Shown: positions 9,469-18,538 of the stretch, piece after piece
Numbering within the stretch: position 1 is the first letter of the stretch
Layout of the letters: the number at the start of each line of letters is the position of its first letter
Source: an uncultured Chlamydiae bacterium
GTDB taxonomy: Bacteria > Chlamydiota > Chlamydiia > Chlamydiales > 2-12-FULL-49-11
Length of the DNA: 47,738 bases
Direction of reading: 5' to 3'
NCBI GenBank assembly: GCA_937996705.1
Contig: CALKUQ010000045.1
Span: 1 to 47,738, forward strand
The notes under the pieces: model-generated
Told to the model about the DNA's origin: nothing
The model's input: the letters and a program-made list of their open reading frames with translations, nothing else
Database searches by the model: none
Position numbers and translations under genes: made by a program

Positions 9469-10446
9469 TTGAAAGGTCTGATTTTTTTATCTTGTATTAC
9501 TTTTACTTACGCAGGGGAGTCGCTCCTTTCAAACATTAGACAAGTAACATTTACTGAGATGGGTTTTGAGAGGTCGGGGGAGGCCTATTTTTCGCCAGAT
9601 GGGTTAGATCTGATTTTTCAAGCAGTTCCCTTAGGTCAGGAGCATTATCAAATTTATGTGATGAATTTAGAGGTGGGCGTTCCTAAAATGGTGAGCACAG
9701 GAAAAGGTGCGTGCACTTGTGGCTATTTTAGACCGGATGGGAAAAAGATCATTTTTGCCTCAAGTCATGAAGGTGCTGGAGAGGAATTCAAGAGAGTAAA
9801 GGGTGAAAAATATAGTTGGGATCTAACCCCTTATATGAATATTTATGAAGCAAATCCAGATGGTTCGGATTTAAGGGCGCTAACCACTGGCGCTGCTTAT
9901 CACGCTGAGTGTGCTTATTCTCCAGATGGGAAAGAGATTGTTTATGCAAGTAACGCAGACGGGAGCATGAATCTCTATCGGTTAAACGTAGAGGATCTTA
10001 GTGTGACACAACTTACCTATACAACAGATTGTTATAATGGAGGTCCATTTTTTTCCCCAGATGGCACTCAGATCGTATTTAGGGCGGATCGGGAAAAAAA
10101 AGAGTATTTGCAACTTTTTTTGATGGACCGAGAGGGAAAGGATGAAAAGCAACTAACCCATAATGAAGCTGTCAATTGGGCCCCTTACTGGCATCCAAAT
10201 GGGTTATGGGTTGCCTATACAACTTCGATTCATGGCCACCACGCCTATGAGATCTATTTAATCGATGTTGAGACAAAAAAAGAGTGGCGGATTACAAATA
10301 ATCCCAATTTTGACGGGCTACCGAGTTTTAGTTCTGATGGAAAAAAAATGGTCTGGACCTCTAAGAGAAAGCAAAATACTTGTCACGTGTTTATTGCCGA
10401 TTTTATAAGGAAACAACTTGAAGAAAAGGAACTCATAAATGAATAA
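9469..10446 (+). CDS. TolB-like beta-propeller protein, exported
   Basis: A TTG start gives MKGLIFLSCITFTYAGES, a short signal peptide. The mature part is built of PD40/TolB-type blades with the repeated SPDG core: YFSPDGLDLIFQA, YFRPDGKKIIFAS, YSPDGKEIVYASN, FFSPDGTQIVFRAD, HPNGLWVAYTTS, SSDGKKMVWTSK. Six blades fit a closed propeller. It lacks the N-terminal alpha/beta domain of true TolB, and no tol-pal genes are near, so it is probably not the Tol translocation component. Related proteins are often annotated as biopolymer-transport or Ser peptidase-like propellers; no catalytic domain is present here. It overlaps the next gene by 8 bp, so the two are translationally coupled. Confidence 0.8.
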   Translation: MKGLIFLSCITFTYAGESLLSNIRQVTFTEMGFERSGEAYFSPDGLDLIFQAVPLGQEHYQIYVMNLEVGVPKMVSTGKGACTCGYFRPDGKKIIFASSHEGAGEEFKRVKGEKYSWDLTPYMNIYEANPDGSDLRALTTGAAYHAECAYSPDGKEIVYASNADGSMNLYRLNVEDLSVTQLTYTTDCYNGGPFFSPDGTQIVFRADREKKEYLQLFLMDREGKDEKQLTHNEAVNWAPYWHPNGLWVAYTTSIHGHHAYEIYLIDVETKKEWRITNNPNFDGLPSFSSDGKKMVWTSKRKQNTCHVFIADFIRKQLEEKELINE

Positions 10447-11869
10447 GATGATTGTCTTTCTAGCTTTGTCTATCTACGGAGTCTGTTCGATCTCTTACAA
10501 TCAGACTCAAGATCTTACTCCGATCCTCACTCAGGAATCGTTGCCTTTTACTGTAACCCTTGCGTTGTCAGAGTTTCAATTGCCATCAAATAGTTCAGAT
10601 TCTTATGGAATACAATCGTTTGTCTCGGCAATTTATAAAGGAAAATGGCTGCTTTTAGGAGGGAGGACAAATGGACTTCACGGTTTTGGGGATAGTGATG
10701 ATAATTTTCCGCCAAGGTTGCAAAACACCAATGTATATGTTGTAGATCCGAAAAAAGGGAAGGTGAGCGTTCGATCGTTAAAATCAAGTTCAGCAGGTCT
10801 CAATCAATTCCAGATTGATGCACTATCTGCAACGGCCTCTCAATATTACCAAGTGGGTAGCACATTATATGTTGTTGGGGGTTATGGTATTGATAGTGCT
10901 TCTGGCCAATTTAATACAAAGTCTACCCTTACCGCAATTGATGTGCCAAGTATGATGGATTGGGTAGAAAGTGAGAACTCTAAAAAAAGTGCTGCAGATT
11001 CTATCCGTCAAACCTCTCACCCCCTTCTTCAAGTAACAGGGGGAGATTTGACACAAGAGAATCCACATCAACCTTTTTTGCTGATTTTTGGGCAAAATTT
11101 TCCCGGGTTTTATTATAACTCTTCTAACGGTCTTTATACCGAGCAAGTCAGGGCATTTCAAATTATTGATAACGGAAAAACACTTTATATTAAGCCAGAG
11201 CCTCAATACGCAACTAATCCCAATTATCGTAGAAGGGACTTAACGGTGATTCCGAGAATCAAAAAAGGTTCAAGATCTTATGATGGAGAATATGTCGCCC
11301 TCTCAGGAGTTTTTACCGAGCAGGGAGGAGTTTGGACTGTTCCAGTAATTATTCAGGGAGATGGGACCTCTTACATGCCCGATCCTTTAAATCCAAACAC
11401 GTTCAAGCAGGGGATGAATAATTATGTAGCGCCCTATGTGAGTCTATTTTCTAAAAAATCTGGGGAAATGTTTACGTTGTTATTTGGGGGTCTTAGCTAC
11501 CTAATCTACTCTGGAGGTTCTTTTTCAGAAGATCCACAAATCCCTTTTATTAACAGTGTTACAACAATTAAAATTGACTCTCAAGGGGATTTTAGTCAGT
11601 ACATTATGAATAATGAGTACCCTGTAATTGAGTCGGAATTTGCAAATTTTGGCAACCTACTTTTCTTTGGTACATCGGCCACTTTTTTTCCTGCCTCTGG
11701 GTTGTCTCTCTTTCCCAATCAGGTGGTCTCCCTTGATAGTATAGGTTCTGAACCTGTTTTATTAGGCTATATTGTTGGCGGGATACAAAGCACCTATGCA
11801 AATACAACAGAAATCACAGATTCCTCGGCATCCCCTTATATTTTTTCGGTTATCTTGCAAAGGCAATAG
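10439..11869 (+). CDS. Kelch-like propeller protein, exported
   Basis: The ATG at 10439 lies inside the end of the TolB-like gene, behind AAAGGAA. MNKMIVFLALSIYGVCS is a signal peptide. Kelch-type double-Gly blades can be seen: WLLLGGRTNGLHGFG, LYVVGGYGID, LLFGGLSYLIYSGG, GYIVGGIQSTY. They are spread over ~470 residues with less regular strands in between. Kelch propellers bind proteins or sugars; nothing suggests an enzyme. The coupled pair of two different propellers may form one periplasmic or surface complex. No transmembrane anchor follows the signal peptide. Confidence 0.65.
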   Translation: MNKMIVFLALSIYGVCSISYNQTQDLTPILTQESLPFTVTLALSEFQLPSNSSDSYGIQSFVSAIYKGKWLLLGGRTNGLHGFGDSDDNFPPRLQNTNVYVVDPKKGKVSVRSLKSSSAGLNQFQIDALSATASQYYQVGSTLYVVGGYGIDSASGQFNTKSTLTAIDVPSMMDWVESENSKKSAADSIRQTSHPLLQVTGGDLTQENPHQPFLLIFGQNFPGFYYNSSNGLYTEQVRAFQIIDNGKTLYIKPEPQYATNPNYRRRDLTVIPRIKKGSRSYDGEYVALSGVFTEQGGVWTVPVIIQGDGTSYMPDPLNPNTFKQGMNNYVAPYVSLFSKKSGEMFTLLFGGLSYLIYSGGSFSEDPQIPFINSVTTIKIDSQGDFSQYIMNNEYPVIESEFANFGNLLFFGTSATFFPASGLSLFPNQVVSLDSIGSEPVLLGYIVGGIQSTYANTTEITDSSASPYIFSVILQRQ

Positions 11870-12148
11870 AGGGGGCTTCCAGTGGAAAAAACTCCCTGTT
11901 TTAGAGAGGCTTTCTTGCTTGAATTATCGTTGGAATGCTCTCATGAATTTTTTATCTGACGAAGAAAAACTTTCTAGAAAACAGTTAGATAAGCGTAACA
12001 CATACAAAGATCGTTTAGTCTTGAGAAAATAGGGATGATGTTGTTATTCTATTTGTTTTAGAATTAATGGTTTTAAATCTAAAGAGCGATTTGAAAGTAC
12101 AAAAATCAATTTTTTAAAAATCTTAGATAGAGATTATAGCGGTGGGGT

Positions 12149-13471
12149 ATGCTGAGTTGTTATGAAGTGAGGGCAGGTGCTGGTGGCGGTGGTTCTGGTG
12201 TTGCAGTTGATGAGAAAGGGGAAGTTTCTGGATTGGATCCTTCCAGAGATGCTGCGCTTACCAGAGGCGTCGATGCAACAAGTCTTGAAGCTACGATTCG
12301 AAGACTTTTTTTAGTAAATGTTAGAAAGTGTGTCCGTCCTTATTATGAAAGAATCACTCTTATTAAAGAGGGGAAACTTCTTGAGGCAATTTCCATGAAG
12401 CCGTCCCAAATATGGTACGCAACAACTTACTTAAGAGCTCTTCAAGCTCTGGGAGATACTAGAATTCCAGTTGGTTCAACAATGCCCCCTGCTCACGTTC
12501 TTTTGAATAGCCTTCGCGACCGCTTTTTGTTTGCAGCTCCGTTAGGGCATAAAAATTATTGGGAAAATATACCAGATGAGTTATCTCCAACAGGGTTAGA
12601 TGATATTGCGTTGAGATTGAAAAGAGGGGTTTCGGCAAGTGCAGCGTTTGGAAGTTTTTTTGAAACGCTTTCATTTACCGAGTGCTATATGGTCCCTCAT
12701 CGAATTGCATTAAATCTTATGTTAATAGATTTATTAACGCCTGAAAAATACGATAATCTCGCCTCTACGTTTTCTTCTAGAAATTTGGAGTATTTTTTTG
12801 AATCGGATTCAACGTCATGTAAATTAATGGAAACTATTGAGATTCCTGAAAGGGCTTCTCTTGCAGATCCTGATCCTGAATTTAAGATAGGGCAAATTTA
12901 TTATATGCGTAATCATTTCCAGTATCGTGCAAGACACCCTCATGGCGATGGGATTGGGATAAATATTGTATATATTGGGAAAAATAGTGAAGGAGTTTCA
13001 ATTTTTACAGGTTTAGGATTAAATCCAGAGGGGGAAACTTTAAACGAAATAGCCCACTTTTTACTAAGGGAGTTTAATGAAGAGCCTTTAACGGATAACG
13101 ATGTCTATCCAGAAGCTCTTGTTAAAGAAATTAAAGCAAAGGGTGGTTTTGCAAAAATTATGGGAAAGGATAACAAACTCCACTCATTTTCGGTCAAAAG
13201 TCTTCCGGACTATATAAGAGGCGAAAAAATCCATGCACTCATAGATGCAAAAGCTTTTAAAAAAGAGTACCAAAGAATAAGGCTTTTTAATGCTTTAGCA
13301 AAAAATTTTGCGGGAGAAGTTTTGGGAGAGGAAGAGTTTTTTGAAGATCAAGATTTTTTCGGATCATCCGAAAATGGGGATAAAGTCGTAATTATCGATT
13401 TGAATATTGAAGAGATAGGGAGGCTTTTTTGGAAATATTGTGGCAGTTCTACTTGTCTAGGAAGTGGTTAA
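12149..13471 (+). CDS. Protein-glutamine gamma-glutamyltransferase (Tgl)-like protein
   Basis: The middle of this protein resembles what I remember of Bacillus spore transglutaminase Tgl. RGVSASAAFGSFFETLSF runs into TECYM with Glu178-Cys179, matching the GV-x-pSdAi...FECATA block where Cys is the nucleophile. FKIGQIYYMRNH follows, matching the FLPGDxVYFKNP strand. Then comes a GINIVYIG...GLGLNPEGETLNEIAHFL stretch, matching the GENAIxL...GIGI...EII block. The Glu of GEN in Tgl (third catalytic residue) appears replaced, so activity is uncertain. The head (~1-45) is Gly-rich linker, a trait shared with the next gene and with the ~800-residue paralogue at 20 kb. ~170 C-terminal residues are unassigned. 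There is no signal peptide. Start ATG after GGTGGGG. The alternative is an unrelated unknown protein. It heads a run of three same-strand genes. Confidence 0.5.
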   Translation: MLSCYEVRAGAGGGGSGVAVDEKGEVSGLDPSRDAALTRGVDATSLEATIRRLFLVNVRKCVRPYYERITLIKEGKLLEAISMKPSQIWYATTYLRALQALGDTRIPVGSTMPPAHVLLNSLRDRFLFAAPLGHKNYWENIPDELSPTGLDDIALRLKRGVSASAAFGSFFETLSFTECYMVPHRIALNLMLIDLLTPEKYDNLASTFSSRNLEYFFESDSTSCKLMETIEIPERASLADPDPEFKIGQIYYMRNHFQYRARHPHGDGIGINIVYIGKNSEGVSIFTGLGLNPEGETLNEIAHFLLREFNEEPLTDNDVYPEALVKEIKAKGGFAKIMGKDNKLHSFSVKSLPDYIRGEKIHALIDAKAFKKEYQRIRLFNALAKNFAGEVLGEEEFFEDQDFFGSSENGDKVVIIDLNIEEIGRLFWKYCGSSTCLGSG

Positions 13472-13519
13472 TAGAAAGTTTTAAATGGATTTAATAAAAC
13501 ATACATTTTAGGAGCTATT

Positions 13520-15904
13520 GTGAGTGGTTGTGCAGGTGCTTGCCGTACGAATTATTTATCTATTGGCGTTTTAGCGCCCCCACTTCAGCCGATTGCAACT
13601 ATTTTGGGACTACTCGTAATCGAGAAAGAGGAGAAGAATGACCTTCTTATAAAAATTGTAAAACAGTCTTTGAAATATTTTAAATCCTCCACGGATGAGG
13701 GCCATTCTCGAGAAGTGCTTTTCTTTTTGAAGTCTATAGAAGATAAAACAGGAGAGGGGTCAATACGTGGTCGATTATGGGCCTATTACAATGAGGAACA
13801 AACATTTAAAGAGTCTATTCAATCGTATGATCAAATGAGCCGATTAGTTGCTGGCACGATTCAGACAAAAATTACCAATATTATAAATGAATTAATAAGG
13901 ATTGTTAAAGAAGATAAATTTACAGAGGTAGAAGAGACCTTAACTGGCATTTCTCGATTTGTAGCGATTGAACATTTGGCAATATTTGCAGAATTGATAG
14001 AAATTGCAATTGATCCTCGTTGCGGAGAAATTTTTGAGAGTGCACTCGAGGTAAAGGTGTCTGGAAAGTTTAATATAGAAAGGGTAAGAATGTATGGAAA
14101 AGCGCTTTTGGCAATTGCTTATCAAATGGAAGTGCTTTTAGATAGAGCTTTTAATGCAATTTCTTTATTCCATCCGGATAACAACTTAATTTGTGAAAAA
14201 ATATTAACGCTCTCAACCGCGACTGTTTATGTTCGAGATCCGAAATCTAGTGCGGCTAAAAAATTAGCCGAGAAGAAAAAGGATAGACTTGTCTTAGAAG
14301 AGATAGAAATTGCTCGTGAGGCAGGAAATCTGAGAGGAAAAAAATCTGAATTAGCTGATTTAATCCCAGCTCAAGAGTTAGCTGCGCAATTAGTGGGAAT
14401 TGAAAGTGCAGCGAGGTATTTCACATTATTATTAAGTTTGCGAGACATAGTCAAAACAATCATCCTCTCAGAAGAAGTTATTATTAGTAAATTAGAAACA
14501 AAATGTTGGAGTCAATTTAAAAAAGAATTAGCAGCTTCTGTTAAACCTCCTCTCTCTTTACCTTTGACAGTTCCTCTCGAAGATGGGAGTAGAGGAAAAA
14601 AGATGGTTAAGCCTAAAATAGTTAAAGTGAAAGAAATCTCTCGGGTCAGATTTTTAGAGGCACTAGATCTAGGGGCTTTGGAGAGGAGAATGAAATTGCA
14701 TCCGGGGTTGCAAGAGTCCTATGCAAACGCTAAGGCCCATTTAGAAAATATCTGTTGTCTTTTAGAAAATTTGAAATTACATACAGCCCCACTCGATTTA
14801 TTTACACTGATTATTGAAGTAACACAATTAATGGAGCAAATGCTTGTAACTGTAACAAGAGACTTTCTTAAAAATGGGGATATTAAAAGTCATAGTTTTG
14901 CCTATTTGCTTGAACTGAATAAAAGTGGATTCATAGAAGCTGAGGATCGAGAACTTCTTAAAGAGCTTGATTTAGTAGAATTTGCTTCGCGTCAGCCCCA
15001 AAATTTTCCAAAACTACATTTTGTTAAATATTTGCCGGCATTTGAGTTGTTGAAGGAATCAGTGAACCAATTTTTGGATCGAGATAGCGGAGACCTTGAG
15101 CTACTAAAAACGAAGGTCCTAGATTTTGTTAAAACTTATATCTCTCTTTTTAATAGACTTCATAGACAGTTTGGGAGTGGAACGATAGTTGACGCTAGGA
15201 TAATAGAGGGGTTTTTTGCATCAATTTCTCCTGCAGAAGCTTCAGTTGGAGGTTCTGGTGGAGCTGCAGGGGGTGAGGTAGTGGCAGGGCTCGATCCATT
15301 TGAAGGACATGCCGATTTTTTTGCAGCAATCAAAGAAGATCTTGCAAGAAGGCCTCCCTCTCCATTTTTAACAAATCTATTTGTTCAAATTGCCCTTCTT
15401 AAAAATGAATTAGACCGATTAGATCCTAAATTAATGAATTTTAGATTATGTCGTGGAACTATTCTTTGCTATCAATTTCTTGAAAATCTATGCGCTTATC
15501 TATTAAATGATTCTCAAATTGCTAAATACAATCACGATTTTAGCAGTATGCCTTTGCCTGAAATGGGGTTAACAGAAGAAGATTGGGAGTTTCTGAAATT
15601 AGGGAAGCAGCAGAGCGGGGAGGCTCGGTATAGAGAGTTTCGCTCGGAAGCAACTTTGCATGCAATTGCAGAGAAAGGGGCAGCAAGGGTAAGGGAGGGT
15701 GGAGCGAGCGGTTCAGTAAAAGCTTCAGAAGAGAGTGGCGTGGTTCGGTCAAAAGCCGGAAGGATAGTAGAAATAAGGTTGGTAGAGGTTTATAATGCAA
15801 CAAGGCGGATTGCTACCAAAATGCTAGCCGCATCAGCAACGAGAGGAGCAGGAGGAGCAGGAGGAGCAGGAGGAGCAGGGGTTCCAGTTTTAAGTGGTGT
15901 TTAA
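13520..15904 (+). CDS. Unknown ~800-residue protein, paralogue A, Gly-Ala repeat tail
   Basis: The GTG start sits 5 bp behind TAGGAG. I do not recognise the family. It is mostly helical; the N-terminus has a mildly hydrophobic stretch (LAPPLQPIATILGLLVI, ~19-35). Two regions are nearly identical to the paralogue at 20088-22487. One is GKFNIERVRMYGKALLAIA (~residues 180-200). The other runs from ARRPPSPFLTNLFVQI to LTEEDWEFLKLGKQ and on to ASEESGVVRSKAG (~residues 610-750). A Gly/Ala linker (GGSGGAAGGEVVAG, ~575) precedes the second conserved part. The C-terminus is (GGA)n, written by four 9-bp DNA repeats. The second conserved part looks like an independent domain joined by the linker. Probably a cytosolic or secreted effector-type protein; no function is claimed. 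Confidence 0.75.
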   Translation: MSGCAGACRTNYLSIGVLAPPLQPIATILGLLVIEKEEKNDLLIKIVKQSLKYFKSSTDEGHSREVLFFLKSIEDKTGEGSIRGRLWAYYNEEQTFKESIQSYDQMSRLVAGTIQTKITNIINELIRIVKEDKFTEVEETLTGISRFVAIEHLAIFAELIEIAIDPRCGEIFESALEVKVSGKFNIERVRMYGKALLAIAYQMEVLLDRAFNAISLFHPDNNLICEKILTLSTATVYVRDPKSSAAKKLAEKKKDRLVLEEIEIAREAGNLRGKKSELADLIPAQELAAQLVGIESAARYFTLLLSLRDIVKTIILSEEVIISKLETKCWSQFKKELAASVKPPLSLPLTVPLEDGSRGKKMVKPKIVKVKEISRVRFLEALDLGALERRMKLHPGLQESYANAKAHLENICCLLENLKLHTAPLDLFTLIIEVTQLMEQMLVTVTRDFLKNGDIKSHSFAYLLELNKSGFIEAEDRELLKELDLVEFASRQPQNFPKLHFVKYLPAFELLKESVNQFLDRDSGDLELLKTKVLDFVKTYISLFNRLHRQFGSGTIVDARIIEGFFASISPAEASVGGSGGAAGGEVVAGLDPFEGHADFFAAIKEDLARRPPSPFLTNLFVQIALLKNELDRLDPKLMNFRLCRGTILCYQFLENLCAYLLNDSQIAKYNHDFSSMPLPEMGLTEEDWEFLKLGKQQSGEARYREFRSEATLHAIAEKGAARVREGGASGSVKASEESGVVRSKAGRIVEIRLVEVYNATRRIATKMLAASATRGAGGAGGAGGAGVPVLSGV
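15845..15880 (+). repeat. 9-bp VNTR (GGAGCAGGA)x4 in paralogue A
   Basis: Four head-to-tail nonamers encode the Gly-Gly-Ala tail just before the stop. The same repeat occurs at 22443-22481 in paralogue B. A 9-bp unit changes length without breaking the frame. Confidence 0.9.
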
Positions 15905-15984
15905 TAAAGTAAGATATATAGAATATAAAGAAAATATTTAAAATTCTGATAATTTGTATCTTTATAGTAAAGGATAGAGAGGGA

Positions 15985-16827
15985 ATGGAGGGCAGATTGT
16001 TATCGGAAAGTGTTAGATTTACTGCACCTAGAGCGGGGGGAACTGAAGGACCCTCGGTAAGAGTCTCTCCAAAAGTTGCCCTCCCTTTAACCACTCTTAC
16101 TGCTGCTTGTCAGCGCTACCCCAAGGTATGTATACCAGATTTCTTCAAGAAGATCGATCAAACTCGAGCAATTTACGACGATGTTCGTGAAGAGGCCCAA
16201 AAATTTATAGAAGGAATTTCTGATCCAACTTTGCGTGGTAGGGTAAAGGAGATAATTTTCTTTGGAAATGAGGGGGAGGTAGAAGAGGAATTTGCCCCTA
16301 AAGTAATAGATTTACGGGACAGAGTTAGGAAGGTAAATAAAGATTTGGAAATTTGCAGTGAATTAATGGAAAAACATAAAAGTAGGTTTTTTACAAACGT
16401 ACCTTTTATAGAGATGGTTAAGGGTAGAGTGCTTAATTGGGCTTCTTATAACAGTGAATGGGGTGAAATTTTAGGGTGGACTTCTCGATTTCTCCATTCT
16501 ATTAATCCTGATGAGGAGCCTTTGTTATTACACAGGTTAGGTTTTAGTTCTTATAGCGAAAAGATAGATTTCATTATAAAAGAAGTTTGCAAAAGGGTTC
16601 GAATCCATTATTTGTCAGAAGAGGGGGTAAAAATACGAGAGAAAATTTCAGCCCATCCCTTCGTAAAAGGGGAAGTTCTTAGTTCATCAGATTTGCTTAA
16701 GGAATTAACTATTACAGTGGTGGATAACTTCTTATACATTTCAGTTGTCTCCGAGTTTCGGTTAAATCATTACCAGAGGGCTAGTGCAGAAAGGGGAAAT
16801 TATTCTGGACCGATTGATTTGCTCTAA
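15985..16827 (+). CDS. Unknown 280-residue protein
   Basis: The ATG follows AAAGGATAGAGAGGGA. The protein begins with a Gly/Pro-rich, basic segment (APRAGGTEGPSVR) and is then helical and charged (VREEAQKFIEG, DLRDRVRKVNKDLEICSELM), with an aromatic central part (LNWASYNSEWGEILGWTSRF). I recognise no domain, signal peptide or membrane segment. It lies 80 bp behind the paralogue A gene on the same strand and is convergent with the PP2C gene, with only 7 bp between the two stop codons. It probably belongs to the same transcriptional unit as the Tgl-like and paralogue A genes. Confidence 0.7.
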   Translation: MEGRLLSESVRFTAPRAGGTEGPSVRVSPKVALPLTTLTAACQRYPKVCIPDFFKKIDQTRAIYDDVREEAQKFIEGISDPTLRGRVKEIIFFGNEGEVEEEFAPKVIDLRDRVRKVNKDLEICSELMEKHKSRFFTNVPFIEMVKGRVLNWASYNSEWGEILGWTSRFLHSINPDEEPLLLHRLGFSSYSEKIDFIIKEVCKRVRIHYLSEEGVKIREKISAHPFVKGEVLSSSDLLKELTITVVDNFLYISVVSEFRLNHYQRASAERGNYSGPIDLL

Positions 16828-16834
16828 TAGGGCT

Positions 16835-18295
16835 CTAATGAGCTTGTAAAGCAACAACCGTAATATTGTCTCCTGTCATTAAATAACGGGATCCCTTAAA
16901 AACAATTACGGAAGGCATATGTTGTATTGCAACCTCTATCAGTCTTTTTGAGTAATCAGGTTCTTCAGAGGTTGTATGAGATAGGGTTTTAATAATTTGA
17001 CCCTCTTGGACATAATCTTTTAAACCATCACAAGCTAAAATAAGCAGATCACCAGGAAGCATTTTGCAAACAGTGATTTTAGGTTTGTTAATTACACAAG
17101 GGGGTTTTTCTTCCGATTTGTAACTATAATCACCAAAAGCTCGGCTTACATTTATTCCTCGACAAAGCCTGTTTTGTGGACGAGGTGGTCTCAGAATTTT
17201 AGAAAATTTCGTTGGCCAATCTGTGGCAATTTTTGGTTGATCTAAATATATTGCCATTCTTCCTGCTTCTGTAGGTGACGACCAATCTCGGACCACAGAA
17301 AGAGGAATTGATTTCAAAACCCCCTCAATTACTCTGTAAATATTTGACTCACTGTCTCCGACTGTTGCTGTGTAGACTAAGTTGGTCTTTTTTTCAATAA
17401 AGGAAATCACTGCGGTGCAGCCGCCTGATCCCGGAAGATTCCTGTCAATTTCAAGGAATAGGGATTCAAAAGCCTTGTGCACAGTTCCAAGACACCCTTC
17501 TAATTTTTTAAAAAAGAGCTTTTCGAATCTTTTTTTTACCTCTCGCGCCATATTGCCACTGTCACCATGACCGTCACATATACCTGAAAGCACTCCGATT
17601 TCATTTTCTAAAAAAAAATGTGTGTCTTCCATGCTTGGTCTCGATTTTCCAGGATTTTCTGACGCAAATATTTCAAAAGTAAGTTGAGAAAAAGGGATAG
17701 CTTCTTCACTGGCATTCACCTGAGCAATAGATGCGTAAGGGTTATCTTCACAATTGGCTAATTGGAAATGTAATAATGAGTTAGAATGTTCCGTTATTGA
17801 TTTTTCTAGATTTTTGGTCATTTTTAAAAAGGTCTCTTCCAAAGATAAATTTCTTAATTTCCAGGCGTTCCAATTTTTAATCGGGCTTGCTAGGCTTAAA
17901 CTCTCTTCTCTAGTTTCAGAACTTATTCCTGCTCCGGCTCCTGCTCCTGCTCCTGCTCCTGCTCCGGCTCCGGCTCCTGCTCTTTCCTCTAGTGAACCTG
18001 TCGCTTCTCTTGTTTCGGATTCTTTCTGAAAATCTGTAGGTGCTAAAACGGGTGGATCTCTTTCCAGAGGATCAGCTTCAATGAAGTGCATGTGGGGCTT
18101 ATTAGCAATATGCATTATGCATCTTTCACTTAAGGCTACAAATTTTCCAAGAAATGGTATGCATTCTATTGCTGCAAGAGCCCTATGGCTAACGCGATGA
18201 ATCAAATTGCTTTTTTTAGAAGCGGTCCAATGATACCGAGCTTCTTTTAAACCTATAAACAAGTTGCATACACAAGAAGTATTTAAGTTATTCAT
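16835..18295 (-). CDS. PP2C-family Ser/Thr phosphatase with (GA)n linker
   Basis: PP2C motifs appear in order: RPSMEDTHF (~219-227), the metal motif ICDGHGDSGN (~239-248), GGCTAVISFI, YTATVGDSESN, NVSRAFGDYSYK and LLILACDGLKDYV, then TGDNITVVAL at the end with its Asp. All metal-binding Asp appear present, so it should dephosphorylate Ser/Thr. The N-terminal ~65 residues form a separate element, RALAAIECIPFLGKFVALSE, like the hydrophobic head of chlamydial CHLPS proteins. A linker of nine Gly-Ala pairs at ~106-123 divides the two parts and is encoded by hexanucleotide repeats. The catalytic domain is of the eukaryotic length class (~280 residues). Together with the kinase at the window start it could make a phosphorylation/dephosphorylation pair acting in the host or on the inclusion; this is inference. 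The SD sequence is weak. Confidence 0.9.
   Translation of the reverse strand: MNNLNTSCVCNLFIGLKEARYHWTASKKSNLIHRVSHRALAAIECIPFLGKFVALSERCIMHIANKPHMHFIEADPLERDPPVLAPTDFQKESETREATGSLEERAGAGAGAGAGAGAGAGAGISSETREESLSLASPIKNWNAWKLRNLSLEETFLKMTKNLEKSITEHSNSLLHFQLANCEDNPYASIAQVNASEEAIPFSQLTFEIFASENPGKSRPSMEDTHFFLENEIGVLSGICDGHGDSGNMAREVKKRFEKLFFKKLEGCLGTVHKAFESLFLEIDRNLPGSGGCTAVISFIEKKTNLVYTATVGDSESNIYRVIEGVLKSIPLSVVRDWSSPTEAGRMAIYLDQPKIATDWPTKFSKILRPPRPQNRLCRGINVSRAFGDYSYKSEEKPPCVINKPKITVCKMLPGDLLILACDGLKDYVQEGQIIKTLSHTTSEEPDYSKRLIEVAIQHMPSVIVFKGSRYLMTGDNITVVALQAH
17931..17982 (-). repeat. Hexanucleotide VNTR encoding (Gly-Ala)n
   Basis: Eight full GCTCCK units (GCTCCT or GCTCCG on the plus strand) plus a partial one lie inside the PP2C gene and encode alternating Ala and Gly. 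Length changes would stay in frame and would lengthen or shorten the linker between the hydrophobic head and the phosphatase domain. Confidence 0.9.
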
Positions 18296-18510
18296 AAAAA
18301 TTAATCTCTTAAAGTAGGGCTTTATACAGCTTGTGTTTGGGAAAAAATATTTTTTAAAACACTCTTAATTATAACTTATCTTATTCAATATGGTTACGTT
18401 ATGTAAAATATATTAGAGGTTTGGTTAAAACCAAGTGTAAAGTTTATGTAAAATTTTAATATAGATCAACGCCTTTTTGAATGTTCTTCCTTTTTCTTTC
18501 CTATTAAAAT

Positions 18511-18533
18511 CTGGCCCGCCTGAGGAGAGGGCA
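18511..18533 (-). terminator. Weak hairpin downstream of the 18539-19315 gene
   Basis: On the minus strand CTGCCC pairs with GGGCCAG, with one bulge and an ~10-nt loop, followed by ATTTTAAT. It starts 5 bp after the stop codon. The T-run is poor, so this is only a candidate terminator. Confidence 0.3.
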
Positions 18534-18538
18534 GTCAA

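Noticed and set aside
11772..12032. 86-codon frame after the kelch gene, ending in NFLSDEEKLSRKQLDKRNTY
   Set aside because: Its first third is a shadow of the kelch gene. A shorter version from ATG 11944 has only ~29 residues and no ribosome binding site. It could be a remnant, but support is too weak to annotate.
16594..16606. GGGTTCGAATCC, a perfect tRNA T-arm-like sequence
   Set aside because: It lies inside the 280-residue protein frame (KRVRIHYL) and no acceptor, D or anticodon arms can be folded around it.
18421..18434. TTGGTTAAAACCAA small inverted repeat
   Set aside because: Six base pairs with a two-base loop in AT-rich DNA can easily arise by chance.
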